From the NCBI RefSeq assembly GCF_014192225.1, contig NZ_JACHXS010000001.1, positions 86,341 to 150,340 on the forward strand: a stretch of 64,000 nt of DNA. The letters are read 5' to 3'. Each line of letters starts with the position of its first letter. Position 1 is the stretch's first letter. The stretch is from Pseudoduganella umbonata (GTDB lineage: Bacteria > Pseudomonadota > Gammaproteobacteria > Burkholderiales > Burkholderiaceae_D). Shown piece after piece: positions 45,336 through 54,907 of this stretch. The notes beneath the pieces were generated by a model, which did not search any database, was not told where the DNA came from, and saw only the letters and a list, made by a program, of their open reading frames with translations. The translations under genes and the position numbers were made by a program.

Positions 45336-46615
45336 GCGCCGGCGAGTTGCGGCTGGCGCATGCCGCCGGCGCGCTGGTAGCGCTCCACCGACAGGTCGCC
45401 GGCACGGATCGCCGGGCGCCTGGCCGACATGATGTCGGCCAGCAGTTGCGCCGACCCGCAGGACATGGTCCAGCCCAGCGTGCCATGGCCCGTGTTGACG
45501 AACAGGTTCGGCAGGGGCGTGCGGCCGACCACCGGCGTGCCGTCCGGCGTCATCGGGCGCAGGCCGGTCCAGAACGAGGCGCGGGCCGTGTCGCCGGCGC
45601 CCGGGAACAGGTCGTTCACCACCATCTCCAGCGTGGCGCGGCGGCGCGGGTTCAGGCGCTTGTCGTAGCCCGCGATCTCGGCCATGCCGCCGACGCGGAT
45701 CCGGTCGTCGAAACGGGTCACGGCGATCTTGTAGGTTTCATCCAGGATGGTCGACGCAGGAGCCCGCTCCGCGTCGACGATCGGTACCGTGATCGAGTAA
45801 CCCTTCAGCGGATAGACGGGAATGTCGAGGATGCCGCGCAGCAGCGGCGTCGAGTACGCGCCCAGCGCGACCACGTACGAATCGGCCGTCACTGTTTCCG
45901 TACCGCAGCGTACCCCGCGGATTTCGCCGCCGGCCACGTCGAGGCCGTCGATGTCGACGTTATAGCGGAATTGCACGCCCAGCTCGCGCGCCATGTCGGT
46001 CAGCCGCGTGGTGAACAGCTGGCAGTCGCCCGTCTCGTCGTTCGGCAGTCGCAGGCCGCCCACCAGCCGTTCGCTGGCGATGCCCGGCTCGGCCGACAGC
46101 AGCTGGCGCGCATCCAGCAGTTCGTAGGGCACGCCGGTTTCTTCGAGCACGGCGATATCCTTGGCCGCGTCGTCCAGCTGCCGCTGGGTGCGGAACAGCT
46201 GGGTCGTGCCCTGCTGGCGGCCTTCGTAGGCGATGCCGGTGGCGCTCCGAAGGGCCTTGAAACAGTCGCGGCTGTATTCGGCCAGCCGCACCATGCGTTC
46301 CTTGTTGACGGCATAACTGTCGGCATTGCAGTTCCTCAGCATCTGCCACATCCACTGCAGCTGGAACAGCGTACCGTCGGGCGAGACCGACAGCGGCGCA
46401 TGGCGCTGCATCATCCATTTCAAGGCCTTCAGCGGAATGCCGGGGGCGGCCCACGGCGAGGCATAGCCGGGCGAAATCTGCCCCGCGTTGGCGAAGCTCG
46501 TTTCCAGGGCGGGACCGGGCTGGCGGTCCAGCACGGTCACGGAATGGCCGGCCTGCGCCAGGTAATACGCCGTGGTGACGCCGATGACGCCGCTACCGAG
46601 AATGACTACGCGCAT
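45332..46615 (-). CDS. dadA: D-amino acid dehydrogenase
   Basis: FAD flavoenzyme of 427 residues that oxidises D-amino acids to 2-oxo acids and passes electrons to the quinone pool. The N-terminus is [30 protein letters not shown] with the FAD loop. Other family blocks are [37 protein letters not shown] and [15 protein letters not shown]. It is divergent from an Lrp-family gene that most likely controls it. The C-terminal tail is shortened by a tandem repeat region compared with DadA proteins of about 430-435, but not strongly. Confidence 0.93.
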   Translation of the reverse strand: MRVVILGSGVIGVTTAYYLAQAGHSVTVLDRQPGPALETSFANAGQISPGYASPWAAPGIPLKALKWMMQRHAPLSVSPDGTLFQLQWMWQMLRNCNADSYAVNKERMVRLAEYSRDCFKALRSATGIAYEGRQQGTTQLFRTQRQLDDAAKDIAVLEETGVPYELLDARQLLSAEPGIASERLVGGLRLPNDETGDCQLFTTRLTDMARELGVQFRYNVDIDGLDVAGGEIRGVRCGTETVTADSYVVALGAYSTPLLRGILDIPVYPLKGYSITVPIVDAERAPASTILDETYKIAVTRFDDRIRVGGMAEIAGYDKRLNPRRRATLEMVVNDLFPGAGDTARASFWTGLRPMTPDGTPVVGRTPLPNLFVNTGHGTLGWTMSCGSAQLLADIMSARRPAIRAGDLSVERYQRAGGMRQPQLAGA

Positions 46616-46728
46616 GCTTGCCTCGAATATAAAAATAGGTATGGATATTTGCTTGGGTGTTTCGCCTATGGTAAGTTTTGTTCCGTAGTGGTTGTTACTG
46701 TATATGCCGGCAAAAACAGGAAAAAATA

Positions 46729-47220
46729 ATGCGAACCCAAATACAGTCCGTGCGTGCCCTGGACAAGCTCGACCGCAAGATCCTGCAGATCCTGCAACAC
46801 GATGGCCGTATTTCGATGAAGGACCTGTCGGAACAGGTGGGCCTGTCGGTCACGCCCGCCATCGAGCGCGTCAAGCGCATGGAGCGCGATGGCGTCATCA
46901 CCGGCTACCATGCCCGGCTCGATCCGGCCGCCATCGGCGCCACGCTGCTGGTGTTCGTGGAAATCACGCTGAACCAGAAATCGGCCAGTCACTTCGAGCA
47001 GTTCCGGCGCGAAGTGCTGCGCATTCCGGAGGTGCAGGAGTGCCATCTGGTGTCGGGCGATTTCGACTACCTGATCAAGGCGCGCATCCACCAGATGGCC
47101 GAGTACCGCAAGCTGCTGGGCGACATGCTGCTGAATTTGCCCGGTGCCGCCCAGTCGAAGAGCTATGTGGTGATGGAAGAGATCAAGGAAACGCTGGTGC
47201 TGGCCACCGACGCCGCCTGA
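46729..47220 (+). CDS. Lrp/AsnC-family regulator
   Basis: 163 residues. HTH at about 25-50 ([25 protein letters not shown]) and a C-terminal RAM ligand domain ([16 protein letters not shown]). Divergent from dadA, hence likely its alanine- or D-amino-acid-responsive regulator (DadR/BkdR-like). RBS is weak (AACAGGAAAAAATA). Confidence 0.88.
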   Translation: MRTQIQSVRALDKLDRKILQILQHDGRISMKDLSEQVGLSVTPAIERVKRMERDGVITGYHARLDPAAIGATLLVFVEITLNQKSASHFEQFRREVLRIPEVQECHLVSGDFDYLIKARIHQMAEYRKLLGDMLLNLPGAAQSKSYVVMEEIKETLVLATDAA

Positions 47221-47400
47221 CCGGTCTCGCCCGCGGGCAGCCTGCCGGTGGACGCGCTGGCGAATCTGCTTCCATCTTGCCCTTCGCAGATAATGTTCTG
47301 AGGAAACTCAACTTTCTGTTTGACGCGACGCAAGCGTGCCGGGCGCGGCTGGCTTCCGCTAAAATGCCGAAAAGGCATCGCAGACCACCAGGGGAGTACC

Positions 47401-48981
47401 GTGAATCACATTGCAACGTCGCAAGTCACGGCCGCCGCGCCGGCGTACACGCTGAAATTGCGCACCCTCGACGAGCATTTGTGCACGGACCAGAGCTTTG
47501 CCTCCGGGCTGGCGCGCCTGCTCGGCGCGCTGGCGGTGGACGAGGAAGGCGCGATGACGCTGGCGCAGTTCGCCGCGGTGACCGATCTTTCCGGTGAAGG
47601 CAAGGCATCGGCCGTGTTCACCGCACTGGTGCTGAATGCGATCGAGTCCGGCGTCACGGTCGACTGGGCCGTCAATGCGCTGTCGCGCAGCAGCGGGTCG
47701 GTCGAGCCTTCCGCGCGGGAAGCGGCATTCGCGATGATGAAACCGCTGCTGGCGCTGCAGGGCCGGCGCGCCCGTCCGCTGGCCGTGAAGGCGGCGCGCG
47801 CGCTCGGTATCCGCCTCGTGCCGGACCATTATTACGGCCTGCCGCCGGAAGAGGAGCGCCGGCTGCTGAACAACCTGGGTACCCAGGCGCGCAAGCTGGT
47901 CAGGGGCAGGGGCCTGGTCGACGCGGTGGCCGATTTCGGCCGCAGCACCGGCCAGGTCGAGCTGCTGAACCATGCGCGCGGCTTCAATGGCGGCCTGATG
48001 ACGCAGGAGCAGCTGCGCGACGTGGTGCAGGGCGCCGTGGACACGATCGCGCAGGGCATCGCCGCGTACCAGGAGAAGTCGGCACCTGCCCAGCAGGTCG
48101 ATGCGGAAGCGGGGGCGCTGTCGGCCACCGCCGAGCAGTTGCGCCAGCAGGTGCTGCAGCGCCTGGCGCTGGTCGATGCGCGCATCGCCTACGAGCGCCG
48201 CATGCTGTGGCAGGACATCGACGATGCCGTGCACGATGCCGGCAACGCCATCGAGGTGGCGATCGCCGAGCGGCTCGACAGCGAGCCGTGGAAGGACGAA
48301 CAGGTCTGGTCCGGCATCGCGCGCGACCAGTTCGCCCGCGAGATGGAGCACCGGCTCGACCGGGTCGCACGGCGCAAGCAGGAAGCGCTGGACCTGCTGC
48401 ACCACGACCTGAAACTGTTCCAGGCCGACATGCGGATCACCCAGGCGGACGCCTTCAAGCGCCAGCACCATGCGGCGCTGGCCCGGCTGATGCCGCGGCT
48501 GCGGCTCGGCACGCGGCTGGTCAACGGCGTCGACACGGCCGCCAATTTCACGCTGATGGGCAGCGCGGTGGCGGCCGCCGGCACCAGCACCGCGGTGTAC
48601 CTGTTCGGCGTGGCCGTCGTGGTGCCGGTGGTGGCGCCGGTAGTGCCGTTCGTCGGCGGTGCCGTGCTGCTGGCATCCGCGTTCAAGTGGGCCACCGATA
48701 CCAACAAGCGCAAGCGCGAGGAGATCCGCGACAAGCGCCGCGTGTTCGAGGGACAGTTGCGCCAGCGGCTGAAGGAGGCGGAAGAAGGTTTCGTCGTGCA
48801 GCTTGATCGCATCGGCAGCGCGTTCTACGAATCGGCCAGCGCGCTGCTGACACCGCTGATGCTGGAAGCCGAGGCGGCCGCCCGCATCCAGGGCGTACGC
48901 AAGCGCATCGCCGACAAGGTGATCGCGCAGGCGCAGGGCGCCATCGGGCAGTTGCAGGCCGCACTGACGGCCGCGGCGTGA
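47401..48981 (+). CDS. Unrecognised 526-residue protein with coiled coils and a hydrophobic hairpin
   Basis: Start at GTG 47401 behind GGGGAG. Residues 1-200 are mostly helical, with two or three short conserved-looking helical blocks (FASGLARLLGALAVDEEGAMTL). Residues 210-380 are highly charged and likely coiled coil. Residues about 382-432 form one long hydrophobic stretch rich in Val, Ala, Gly and Pro, enough for a re-entrant or double membrane segment. Residues 433-526 are again charged helices. This layout is like the stalk and paddle of bacterial dynamin-like proteins, but there is no P-loop and no GTPase gene beside it. Function unknown. Confidence 0.7.
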   Translation: MNHIATSQVTAAAPAYTLKLRTLDEHLCTDQSFASGLARLLGALAVDEEGAMTLAQFAAVTDLSGEGKASAVFTALVLNAIESGVTVDWAVNALSRSSGSVEPSAREAAFAMMKPLLALQGRRARPLAVKAARALGIRLVPDHYYGLPPEEERRLLNNLGTQARKLVRGRGLVDAVADFGRSTGQVELLNHARGFNGGLMTQEQLRDVVQGAVDTIAQGIAAYQEKSAPAQQVDAEAGALSATAEQLRQQVLQRLALVDARIAYERRMLWQDIDDAVHDAGNAIEVAIAERLDSEPWKDEQVWSGIARDQFAREMEHRLDRVARRKQEALDLLHHDLKLFQADMRITQADAFKRQHHAALARLMPRLRLGTRLVNGVDTAANFTLMGSAVAAAGTSTAVYLFGVAVVVPVVAPVVPFVGGAVLLASAFKWATDTNKRKREEIRDKRRVFEGQLRQRLKEAEEGFVVQLDRIGSAFYESASALLTPLMLEAEAAARIQGVRKRIADKVIAQAQGAIGQLQAALTAAA

Positions 48982-49078
48982 TCCGGCATGCTGACGAACG
49001 TAGTGCTGCCGGTCGCACCGGGTAGAATGGCCCCGGCCGCGAATCTCTTGCGGCGCTTCTCTTGCCGGTAACGTATCC

Positions 49079-49573
49079 ATGATTAACACGACCAAGTCAC
49101 TTCTCGCCGCCAGCCTGCTGTCCTGCTGCGGTTTCGCCTCTTCCCAGGTATCGATCACCGTGGGCCAGCCCGGCTTCTACGGCCGCATCGATATCGGCCA
49201 CGCCGCCCCGCCGCCCCTGCTTTACGACGAGCCGATCATCGTCGAGCGTCCCGTCCGCGTGATCCGCGAGCCGCTGTACCTGCGCGTGCCGCCCGGCCAT
49301 GCGAAGAACTGGCGCAAGCATTGCAGCAAGTACCGCGCATGCGGCCGCCGCGTGCTGTTCGTGCGCGACGACTGGTATCTGAACGACTACGCGCCGCGCT
49401 ATCGTGCGGAACACCGCGACCGCCAGGACCGCCACGACGGCCGCGATCGCAACGACAGCCATCAGCGCCATGAGCGCCAGGACCATGACCGCGGCCATCC
49501 CGGCAAGGGACATGGCCACGGCAACGGCAACGGAAACGGAAACGGAAACGGCAAGGGGCACGGCCGCGACTGA
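49079..49573 (+). CDS. Exported basic protein with Asp/Arg/His tail and Gly-Asn repeat end
   Basis: 164 residues. A signal peptide (MINTTKSLLAASLLSCCGFASSQ) is followed by a conserved segment common in Burkholderiales exported proteins (VPPGHAKNWRKHCSKYRACGRRVLFVRDDWY). The last 60 residues are nearly all Asp, Arg, His and Gly, ending in repeated GNGN from an AACGGAAACGG-type repeat. Possible periplasmic metal or polyanion binder. Function unknown. Confidence 0.75.
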   Translation: MINTTKSLLAASLLSCCGFASSQVSITVGQPGFYGRIDIGHAAPPPLLYDEPIIVERPVRVIREPLYLRVPPGHAKNWRKHCSKYRACGRRVLFVRDDWYLNDYAPRYRAEHRDRQDRHDGRDRNDSHQRHERQDHDRGHPGKGHGHGNGNGNGNGNGKGHGRD

Positions 49574-49615
49574 CGTACTTGCCCGGCCCATGCCATTCAT
49601 TTCAAGGAGAACCAT

Positions 49616-50905
49616 TTGCAGAGCAAATACGTGATCGTCGGAGGTGGGGCAGGTGGCCTGGAGCTGGCCTGCAAACTGGGCCGCAAGCTGGGGCCGGGCA
49701 AGGTGGCGCTGGTGGACAGCCGGTTGTACCACATCTGGAAGCCGTCGCTGCACGAGGTGGCGGCCGGCACGCTGGACATCCACGCCGAAGGCCTGTCGTA
49801 CCAGATGCTGGCGCACGACAACGGCTTTACATTCGTGTACGGCACACTGGAAGCGCTCGATGCGCAGGCGCGCACGATCACCGTGGGGCCGATCGAGACC
49901 GCGGCCGGCGAGACCGTGCTGCCGGCGCGCGCGATCGGCTATGGCACGCTGGTGCTGGCGGTGGGCAGCACGTCGAACTATTTCGGCGTGCCAGGGGCTG
50001 CCGAGCACACGATTTCGCTGAACGGCACCGAGGACGCGGAACGCTTCCGCCTCACGCTGCTGAAACTGCTGGCCAAGGCGGCCACGGAAAAGGCCGGGGA
50101 GGGCGTGGATATCGTCATCATCGGCGGTGGTGCCACCGGCGTCGAACTGGCGGCCGAATTGCGCGAGGCCAGCGGCGTGTACGCGGCCTATGGCTTCGGC
50201 GACCTGAAGCCGCTGCGCGACGTGCGCATCACGATCATCGAAGGGGCGCCGCGCATCCTGGCGCCGCTGCCGGAACGGGTATCGGCCGCCGCCGCGGGCC
50301 TGCTGGCCGAGCGGGGCGTGCGCGTGCTGACGGACACGCGCGTGACGCAGATCGACCCGGACAAGGTCACGGTGCTGAAGGGCGACGTCTACCCGTCCGA
50401 CATCGTGGTCTGGGCGGCCGGCATCAAGGCACCGGATCTGCTGAAGAACCTGGGCTTGCCGACCGTGAAGGGCGGCCAGCTCGACGTGACCGGCGAACTG
50501 GCCGTCAAAGGTTTTTCCGATATATATGCGCTGGGCGACTGTGCGCTGTGCATCGGCGCCGACGGCAAACCGGTGCCGCCGCGCGCGCAGGCCGCGCACC
50601 AGCAGGCCGACTACCTGCTCGCGGCGCTGCTGCGGCGCGAGCGCGGCCAGCCGCCGCTGGGCAAGCCCTACGAGTACCGCGACTACGGCTCGCTGGTGTC
50701 GTTCGGCCAGCGCGACTCGGTCGGCAGCCTGATGGGCTCGCTGCAGGGCAGGAACTGGTTCGTGGAAGGCTTTTTCGCACGCATGATGTACACCAGCCTG
50801 CACCTGATGCACCACCAGGCGATCATGGGCACGCTGCGCACCGGCGTGCTGGCGCTGGCGCGCTTCCTGATCAAGCGCACCACGCCGATGGTCAAGCTGC
50901 ATTGA
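49616..50905 (+). CDS. ndh: Type II NADH:quinone oxidoreductase
   Basis: Single-subunit, non-proton-pumping NADH dehydrogenase; 429 residues. FAD loop YVIVGGGAGGLELACKLG near the start, NADH loop IVIIGGGATGVELAAEL near 165 and the second FAD motif IYALGDCA. A C-terminal amphipathic region holds it at the membrane. I take TTG at 49616 because it follows AAGGAGAA by 5 bases and sits exactly before the FAD strand. The stop overlaps the start of the next gene. Confidence 0.92.
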   Translation: MQSKYVIVGGGAGGLELACKLGRKLGPGKVALVDSRLYHIWKPSLHEVAAGTLDIHAEGLSYQMLAHDNGFTFVYGTLEALDAQARTITVGPIETAAGETVLPARAIGYGTLVLAVGSTSNYFGVPGAAEHTISLNGTEDAERFRLTLLKLLAKAATEKAGEGVDIVIIGGGATGVELAAELREASGVYAAYGFGDLKPLRDVRITIIEGAPRILAPLPERVSAAAAGLLAERGVRVLTDTRVTQIDPDKVTVLKGDVYPSDIVVWAAGIKAPDLLKNLGLPTVKGGQLDVTGELAVKGFSDIYALGDCALCIGADGKPVPPRAQAAHQQADYLLAALLRRERGQPPLGKPYEYRDYGSLVSFGQRDSVGSLMGSLQGRNWFVEGFFARMMYTSLHLMHHQAIMGTLRTGVLALARFLIKRTTPMVKLH

Positions 50906-52134
50906 GGGCGCCGCAGGGCGAAGCCTTGCTGGCCGCCGCCTTCCGCATCGTGGTTGCCGACGGCCTGGCGGGGCTGACGCTGCGCCCGCTGGCACAGGCG
51001 CTGGGGGTTTCCGTCACCGTGCTGACCAATCGTTACGGCGGACGTGCCGACATCATGGCGGCCATCTGCGGCGCGGCCGCCGCGCACGATGCGGTGCTGC
51101 TCGATGGCTGGCGCGAAACGCTGGCGGCGCTGGGGCCGCTGCCGCCGGTCGTCGCCGCCGGCCTGGCCGAGGCCATCCTGGAAGAACAATCGACGAGCGG
51201 GCGTGCACTGTCGGCGCTGTACCTGGAATTCCTGCATGCCTGCACGTGGGACGAGACGCTGCGGCCGGCGTTCGCCGGATGGGCGGGACAGCGGCGTGCT
51301 TTCTGGGATGACTTTGCCGGCCGCGCCGCCCTGGCGCCGCCACTGGTGGCGTGCGGCTGGTGGAGCGGCTACGTGATCGCGGAACTGGCCTACGGCCTGG
51401 CGCTCGAAGGTGATGCGTCGTACCGGATGCTGCGCCGCCTCGGCGTGCAGCGCCTGTTTGCCGGCGCCGTGGCGGGGCTGGAGGCGGCGGATTCCATCCT
51501 GTTCGGACTGCTGCGCGAACGGATGGGCGCTGCCGAGGAAGCGGACACGGAAGCAGGCGCAGAGGCAGAGGCGGGAGCGGAGACGGGAACAAGCAAGGGG
51601 CGGGCGCCGGCCTGGTCCGCACAGGCGGCGCGGGCCTGCGGCCTGCGGCTGGCGGCGCGCGGCATCGATGGCCTGACGCACCGCGCCATTGCCGCCGATA
51701 TCGGTATCGCGCACACGACTCTCAGCTACCGGTTCCCCACGCAGCGCGACCTGGTGATCGCGGGCCTCGCGTGCATCGCCGGCCATATCCGCGCCGCGGT
51801 GGAGGCCGACAGCCTGGCCGGGCTGCAGCGGCGGCGCGCCGAGGCGGACGGGCTCGATCCGGCGCGGGCCAGCTTCGCCGTGGCGCTTGCCGCGGTACGC
51901 CTGCCGGAACTGGCGCGGCAGACGGCCTACATGCGGGCCTGGCGCGGCAGCAACCTGGTGAACGTGTTTGCCCGCTACCTGCCGGAGGCACGCGGCATCG
52001 ACGCGCTGTGCGCCCAGGTGATTTCCCTGGGCCTTACCGGCCTGACGAACACGATGCCGCCCGGCGCCGATGCGGAAGAGGCGGTCGCCACGGCCTACGC
52101 CGCCGCCGGCAGGTGGCTGCGCGGCGCAGGCTGA
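50902..52134 (+). CDS. Double TetR-type regulator (two TetR units in one chain)
   Basis: 410 residues. The first unit has its HTH at about 8-50 (LTLRPLAQALGVSVTVLTNRYG) and a helical ligand domain to about 210. A low-complexity Glu/Ala/Gly/Thr linker follows (about 212-236). A second unit has a clear HTH at about 248-285 (LTHRAIAADIGIAHTTLSYRFP) and its own helical domain. A TTG start at 50902 overlaps the ndh stop as TTGA; there is no ATG in frame before the first HTH. One chain could act as a built-in dimer. Likely target: the ndh operon itself; not shown by sequence. Confidence 0.8.
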   Translation: MRAPQGEALLAAAFRIVVADGLAGLTLRPLAQALGVSVTVLTNRYGGRADIMAAICGAAAAHDAVLLDGWRETLAALGPLPPVVAAGLAEAILEEQSTSGRALSALYLEFLHACTWDETLRPAFAGWAGQRRAFWDDFAGRAALAPPLVACGWWSGYVIAELAYGLALEGDASYRMLRRLGVQRLFAGAVAGLEAADSILFGLLRERMGAAEEADTEAGAEAEAGAETGTSKGRAPAWSAQAARACGLRLAARGIDGLTHRAIAADIGIAHTTLSYRFPTQRDLVIAGLACIAGHIRAAVEADSLAGLQRRRAEADGLDPARASFAVALAAVRLPELARQTAYMRAWRGSNLVNVFARYLPEARGIDALCAQVISLGLTGLTNTMPPGADAEEAVATAYAAAGRWLRGAG

Positions 52135-52180
52135 CCTCACGCCGCGGCCAGGCCGGTCGCCTGGGCCACGGTGGCGCGCC

Positions 52181-52849
52181 TTACTCCCGGAACGCCCACA
52201 GGTCGACCGGCGCCGCCTTGCCGGGTACGACGAGGCGGAAGGCGGCAGGCGCGTGGTCGGCGTCCGCTACCAGATAGCCGTCCGACTGCGCCGGCAGGTC
52301 GGCGCAGCCCGCCGTGGCCAGCGCCAGCTTCAGCGTGTTGGGCAATGCCGCAGGCGCCACCTTGCCGGTCAGCCTGCAGCCGGTGCTTCCGGCCACGATG
52401 TCGCCGGCGGCGTTCACCGAGAACAGCGCGACCGACCGGTCGGCCAGGCGCACCGCATAGTTGCCGGCGAAGGGCGCCACGGCGAGCGTCGTCGCCGCGA
52501 CGGCATTGCTGCCCAGCAGAGCCACCGACGTGGCCGTGGTGGCGCCGGGTGCGGCTTGCCAGGCACCGTTGCCGTCGCGCCGGTACATGGCGGCAGCCTG
52601 GCCGGCGCTGTCGTCGAGCACGAGCAGGCGGCTGCCGTCGGCTGCCGCGTAGTACGTGCCACTGGACGGGTTGGCCGCGTCGCCTGCGGCGACGGCGTAC
52701 GCGCCCGGTGCCAGCTCGGTGACCGTGATGGCGGGCGAGCCGTTGCCACTGCCGTTGTCGTCGTTGTCGTTGCTGCCGCACGCGGCCAGCAGCAATGGCA
52801 ACAGCAGGGCCGGCAGCAGCGCCGTCAGGTTCGTGTGTGGGCGAGTCAT
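52181..52849 (-). CDS. Putative lipoprotein
   Basis: 222 residues. Lipobox LLAAC at about 20-24 followed by a low-complexity Gly/Ser/Asn/Asp linker. The rest is beta-rich (GTYYAAADGSRLLVLDD; NYAVRLADRSVALFSVN) with a Cys pair (GCRL, GCADL). Start at 52849 behind GAGG; an upstream ATG at 52861 overlaps the surE stop. Directly downstream of the exported SurE gene and likely in one transcript. Family not recognised. Confidence 0.7.
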   Translation of the reverse strand: MTRPHTNLTALLPALLLPLLLAACGSNDNDDNGSGNGSPAITVTELAPGAYAVAAGDAANPSSGTYYAAADGSRLLVLDDSAGQAAAMYRRDGNGAWQAAPGATTATSVALLGSNAVAATTLAVAPFAGNYAVRLADRSVALFSVNAAGDIVAGSTGCRLTGKVAPAALPNTLKLALATAGCADLPAQSDGYLVADADHAPAAFRLVVPGKAAPVDLWAFRE

Positions 52850-52857
52850 GGCGCGCC

Positions 52858-53805
52858 TCATTGCGCGAACAGGTCGCGCAGGCGCAGGCGCAGCCACTGC
52901 TGGCCGGCCGGACGCTGCTCGTAACCCACCTGCATCGCGGTGACGGCGATTCTGCTCTTGTAGACCAGCGCTTCGTCCTCTGCCTGGTCGGCCGTCGGCG
53001 CGCCCGGGGCGGCACCGGACAGGCCCCATGGCGCGGCCTTGCTGAATTTCAGCTGGTACGTGTCGTAGGTTCCCTGCCGTGCAAACGCCCAGCCGGTGCT
53101 GGCCGTCGGCGTGTCCGGGAAGTTGACGTTCAGCGCAACGCCCGCGGGCAGCAGCGCGGCGCTGCCGGCCTTGGCCTGCAATGTGGCGAGCAGCCTGGTG
53201 GCCAGCTGGGCGACGACGCGCGACGCGGGGTTGGCAAGCCCGGTGTTATCGGCGGTATTGCTGCCGGCGCTGAGCGCGATCGCCGGCAGGCCACGGCCCG
53301 CGGCAAACTGCACATTGCCGATCGTGCCGGAATTGATCACCACCTTGCCGACATTCTGGCCCTCGTTGGGGCCGGACAGCACCAGGTCCGGCGCCTTGCC
53401 CCAGCGCGCCGGCGCCAGCACGTCGAGGCCGTACATCAGGGCCATCACCGGGGTGCCGTGCACGTAGTGGTAGTCGCCATTGGTATAGCCATTTTTGGTG
53501 AACGGGCCCACGGCCGGCGCGCCCAGCGGCGCGGCGCCGTTATGGCAGCCGCCTTCGGCTTCGATCTGCGTCTTGTCGTTGTCGGCCACGATGGTGGTCG
53601 TGCTGTACATGACGATGGCGGAGCTGCGGCCGCTCTGGCCGGTGCACGGCACCGACACGATGACGGAATGGCCGGCCGCCTTCAGTTCATCGTAGAGCGC
53701 TTTCAGGTTGCTGGTGAGTCCATCGTCGTTGGCGAGCACGATGTTGAGAGCCAGCGCGGGGCTGGCGCAGAGGGCGAGGGCGGCGCCGATGGTGAAACGG
53801 TTCAT
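52858..53805 (-). CDS. Exported SurE-like 5'/3'-nucleotidase
   Basis: 315 residues. SurE motifs are present: LANDDGLTS (metal Asp pair), SGPNEGQN and a His in HYVHGTPVMAL. Unlike cytoplasmic SurE it starts with a signal peptide (MNRFTIGAALALCASPALA), so it acts in the periplasm or outside. Start at 53805 behind AAGGAAG. It probably removes phosphate from nucleotides or other phosphomonoesters for nutrition. A lipoprotein gene follows at once. Confidence 0.85.
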   Translation of the reverse strand: MNRFTIGAALALCASPALALNIVLANDDGLTSNLKALYDELKAAGHSVIVSVPCTGQSGRSSAIVMYSTTTIVADNDKTQIEAEGGCHNGAAPLGAPAVGPFTKNGYTNGDYHYVHGTPVMALMYGLDVLAPARWGKAPDLVLSGPNEGQNVGKVVINSGTIGNVQFAAGRGLPAIALSAGSNTADNTGLANPASRVVAQLATRLLATLQAKAGSAALLPAGVALNVNFPDTPTASTGWAFARQGTYDTYQLKFSKAAPWGLSGAAPGAPTADQAEDEALVYKSRIAVTAMQVGYEQRPAGQQWLRLRLRDLFAQ

Positions 53806-54049
53806 GACTTCCTTTTCCATGATTGGCTGATGTAGGAAGCCGCGATGCTAACGGTCGTTTGTGACGGGGTAATGACAGTTGTACGAACGATTGATATCAG
53901 GAGGGGCGATTTTTGGGTGAAAAATTCGTTTGGCGTCTCGTGGAAAAACACCTGTACGAATCAAAGCCCGCGTGTTGGCCTGCCTTGCGCCGCCGGCCGC
54001 CGGCCGCTCGGGCGAAGTGGCCAAGGACGAAAAGTGCCGCGGACGCGGG

Positions 54050-54793
54050 TCAGGCGGCGGGCGGCTTCGGCAGCACGACCGTCAGGACGGCGCCGCCTTC
54101 GGGGTGGGTTGCCAGCGTCAGCACGCCGCCGAGCAGGCGGGCCCGTTCGCGCAGCAGGCGCAGGCCGTACTGGCCGGTACCGGCCGGCGCATCGGGGGCC
54201 AGGCCCCGGCCGCCGCCCTTGCCGTTGTCCCTGACCGTCAGCATGATCTCGTCTTCGTTGTCGTCGACGATCACGTCGACTTCCGTCGCGCCGGAGTGCG
54301 CCGTGACGTTCGACAGGCCCTGTTCCAGCACCCGCAGCAGTACCACGCCGTACTCGCGCGGGCATACCGGTTCTTCCTCGGGCAGGCTGCAGCGGGCGAC
54401 CAGCGCATATTGCTGGGCAAACTGCGTGACGAGTTCGGCGAACGCGACCTTCATGCCGAGGAACTCGAGCTTGTCGTTCCACAGCTTGTGCTGCATCTGC
54501 CGGTTGTTTTCGATGATCGTGTGCAGCAGGTTCTTCATCTGGGCCGCGCGGTCGCGCAGCGGCTGCTGGTCCGGCTGCAGCTTGGCCGTCAGCAGGCCGA
54601 GGTGCATCGTCAGCGCCGTCAGCGACGAGCCCAGGCTGTCGTGCAGCTGCCGCGCCAGGGCACGGCGGTCGTTGTCCCAGTTGGTGACCACGTGGCCCAG
54701 CAGGTCGGACAGTTCGGCGGCGCGCTCGTCGCCAGGGGTGATTTTGTCGGGCATGATTGGTATAGGTATTGGCCGCTTTAACAGCCGGATCAT
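54050..54793 (-). CDS. Sensor histidine kinase, NarX/DesK (HisKA_3) type, cytoplasmic
   Basis: 247 residues. The HisKA_3 phospho-His is in ALARQLHDSLGSSLTALTMH. The HATPase part has an N-box-like GLSNVTAHSGAT and DNGKGGGRGL. No membrane segment or sensor domain. The start is uncertain: 54793 (MIRLL) and 54754 (MPDKI) are both possible and neither has a strong RBS. No response regulator is next to it, so it is an orphan kinase here. Confidence 0.8.
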   Translation of the reverse strand: MIRLLKRPIPIPIMPDKITPGDERAAELSDLLGHVVTNWDNDRRALARQLHDSLGSSLTALTMHLGLLTAKLQPDQQPLRDRAAQMKNLLHTIIENNRQMQHKLWNDKLEFLGMKVAFAELVTQFAQQYALVARCSLPEEEPVCPREYGVVLLRVLEQGLSNVTAHSGATEVDVIVDDNEDEIMLTVRDNGKGGGRGLAPDAPAGTGQYGLRLLRERARLLGGVLTLATHPEGGAVLTVVLPKPPAA

Positions 54794-54907
54794 ACCTGAG
54801 GTTTTCTGGAAATGTCGCACAGGCATTATCGTGTGTTGTCGCACAGTCAGCAGCCGCGGCACAGGGCAAACTGGCTTCACGTTGTCAAACCATTACAAGG
54901 AGCAGCC

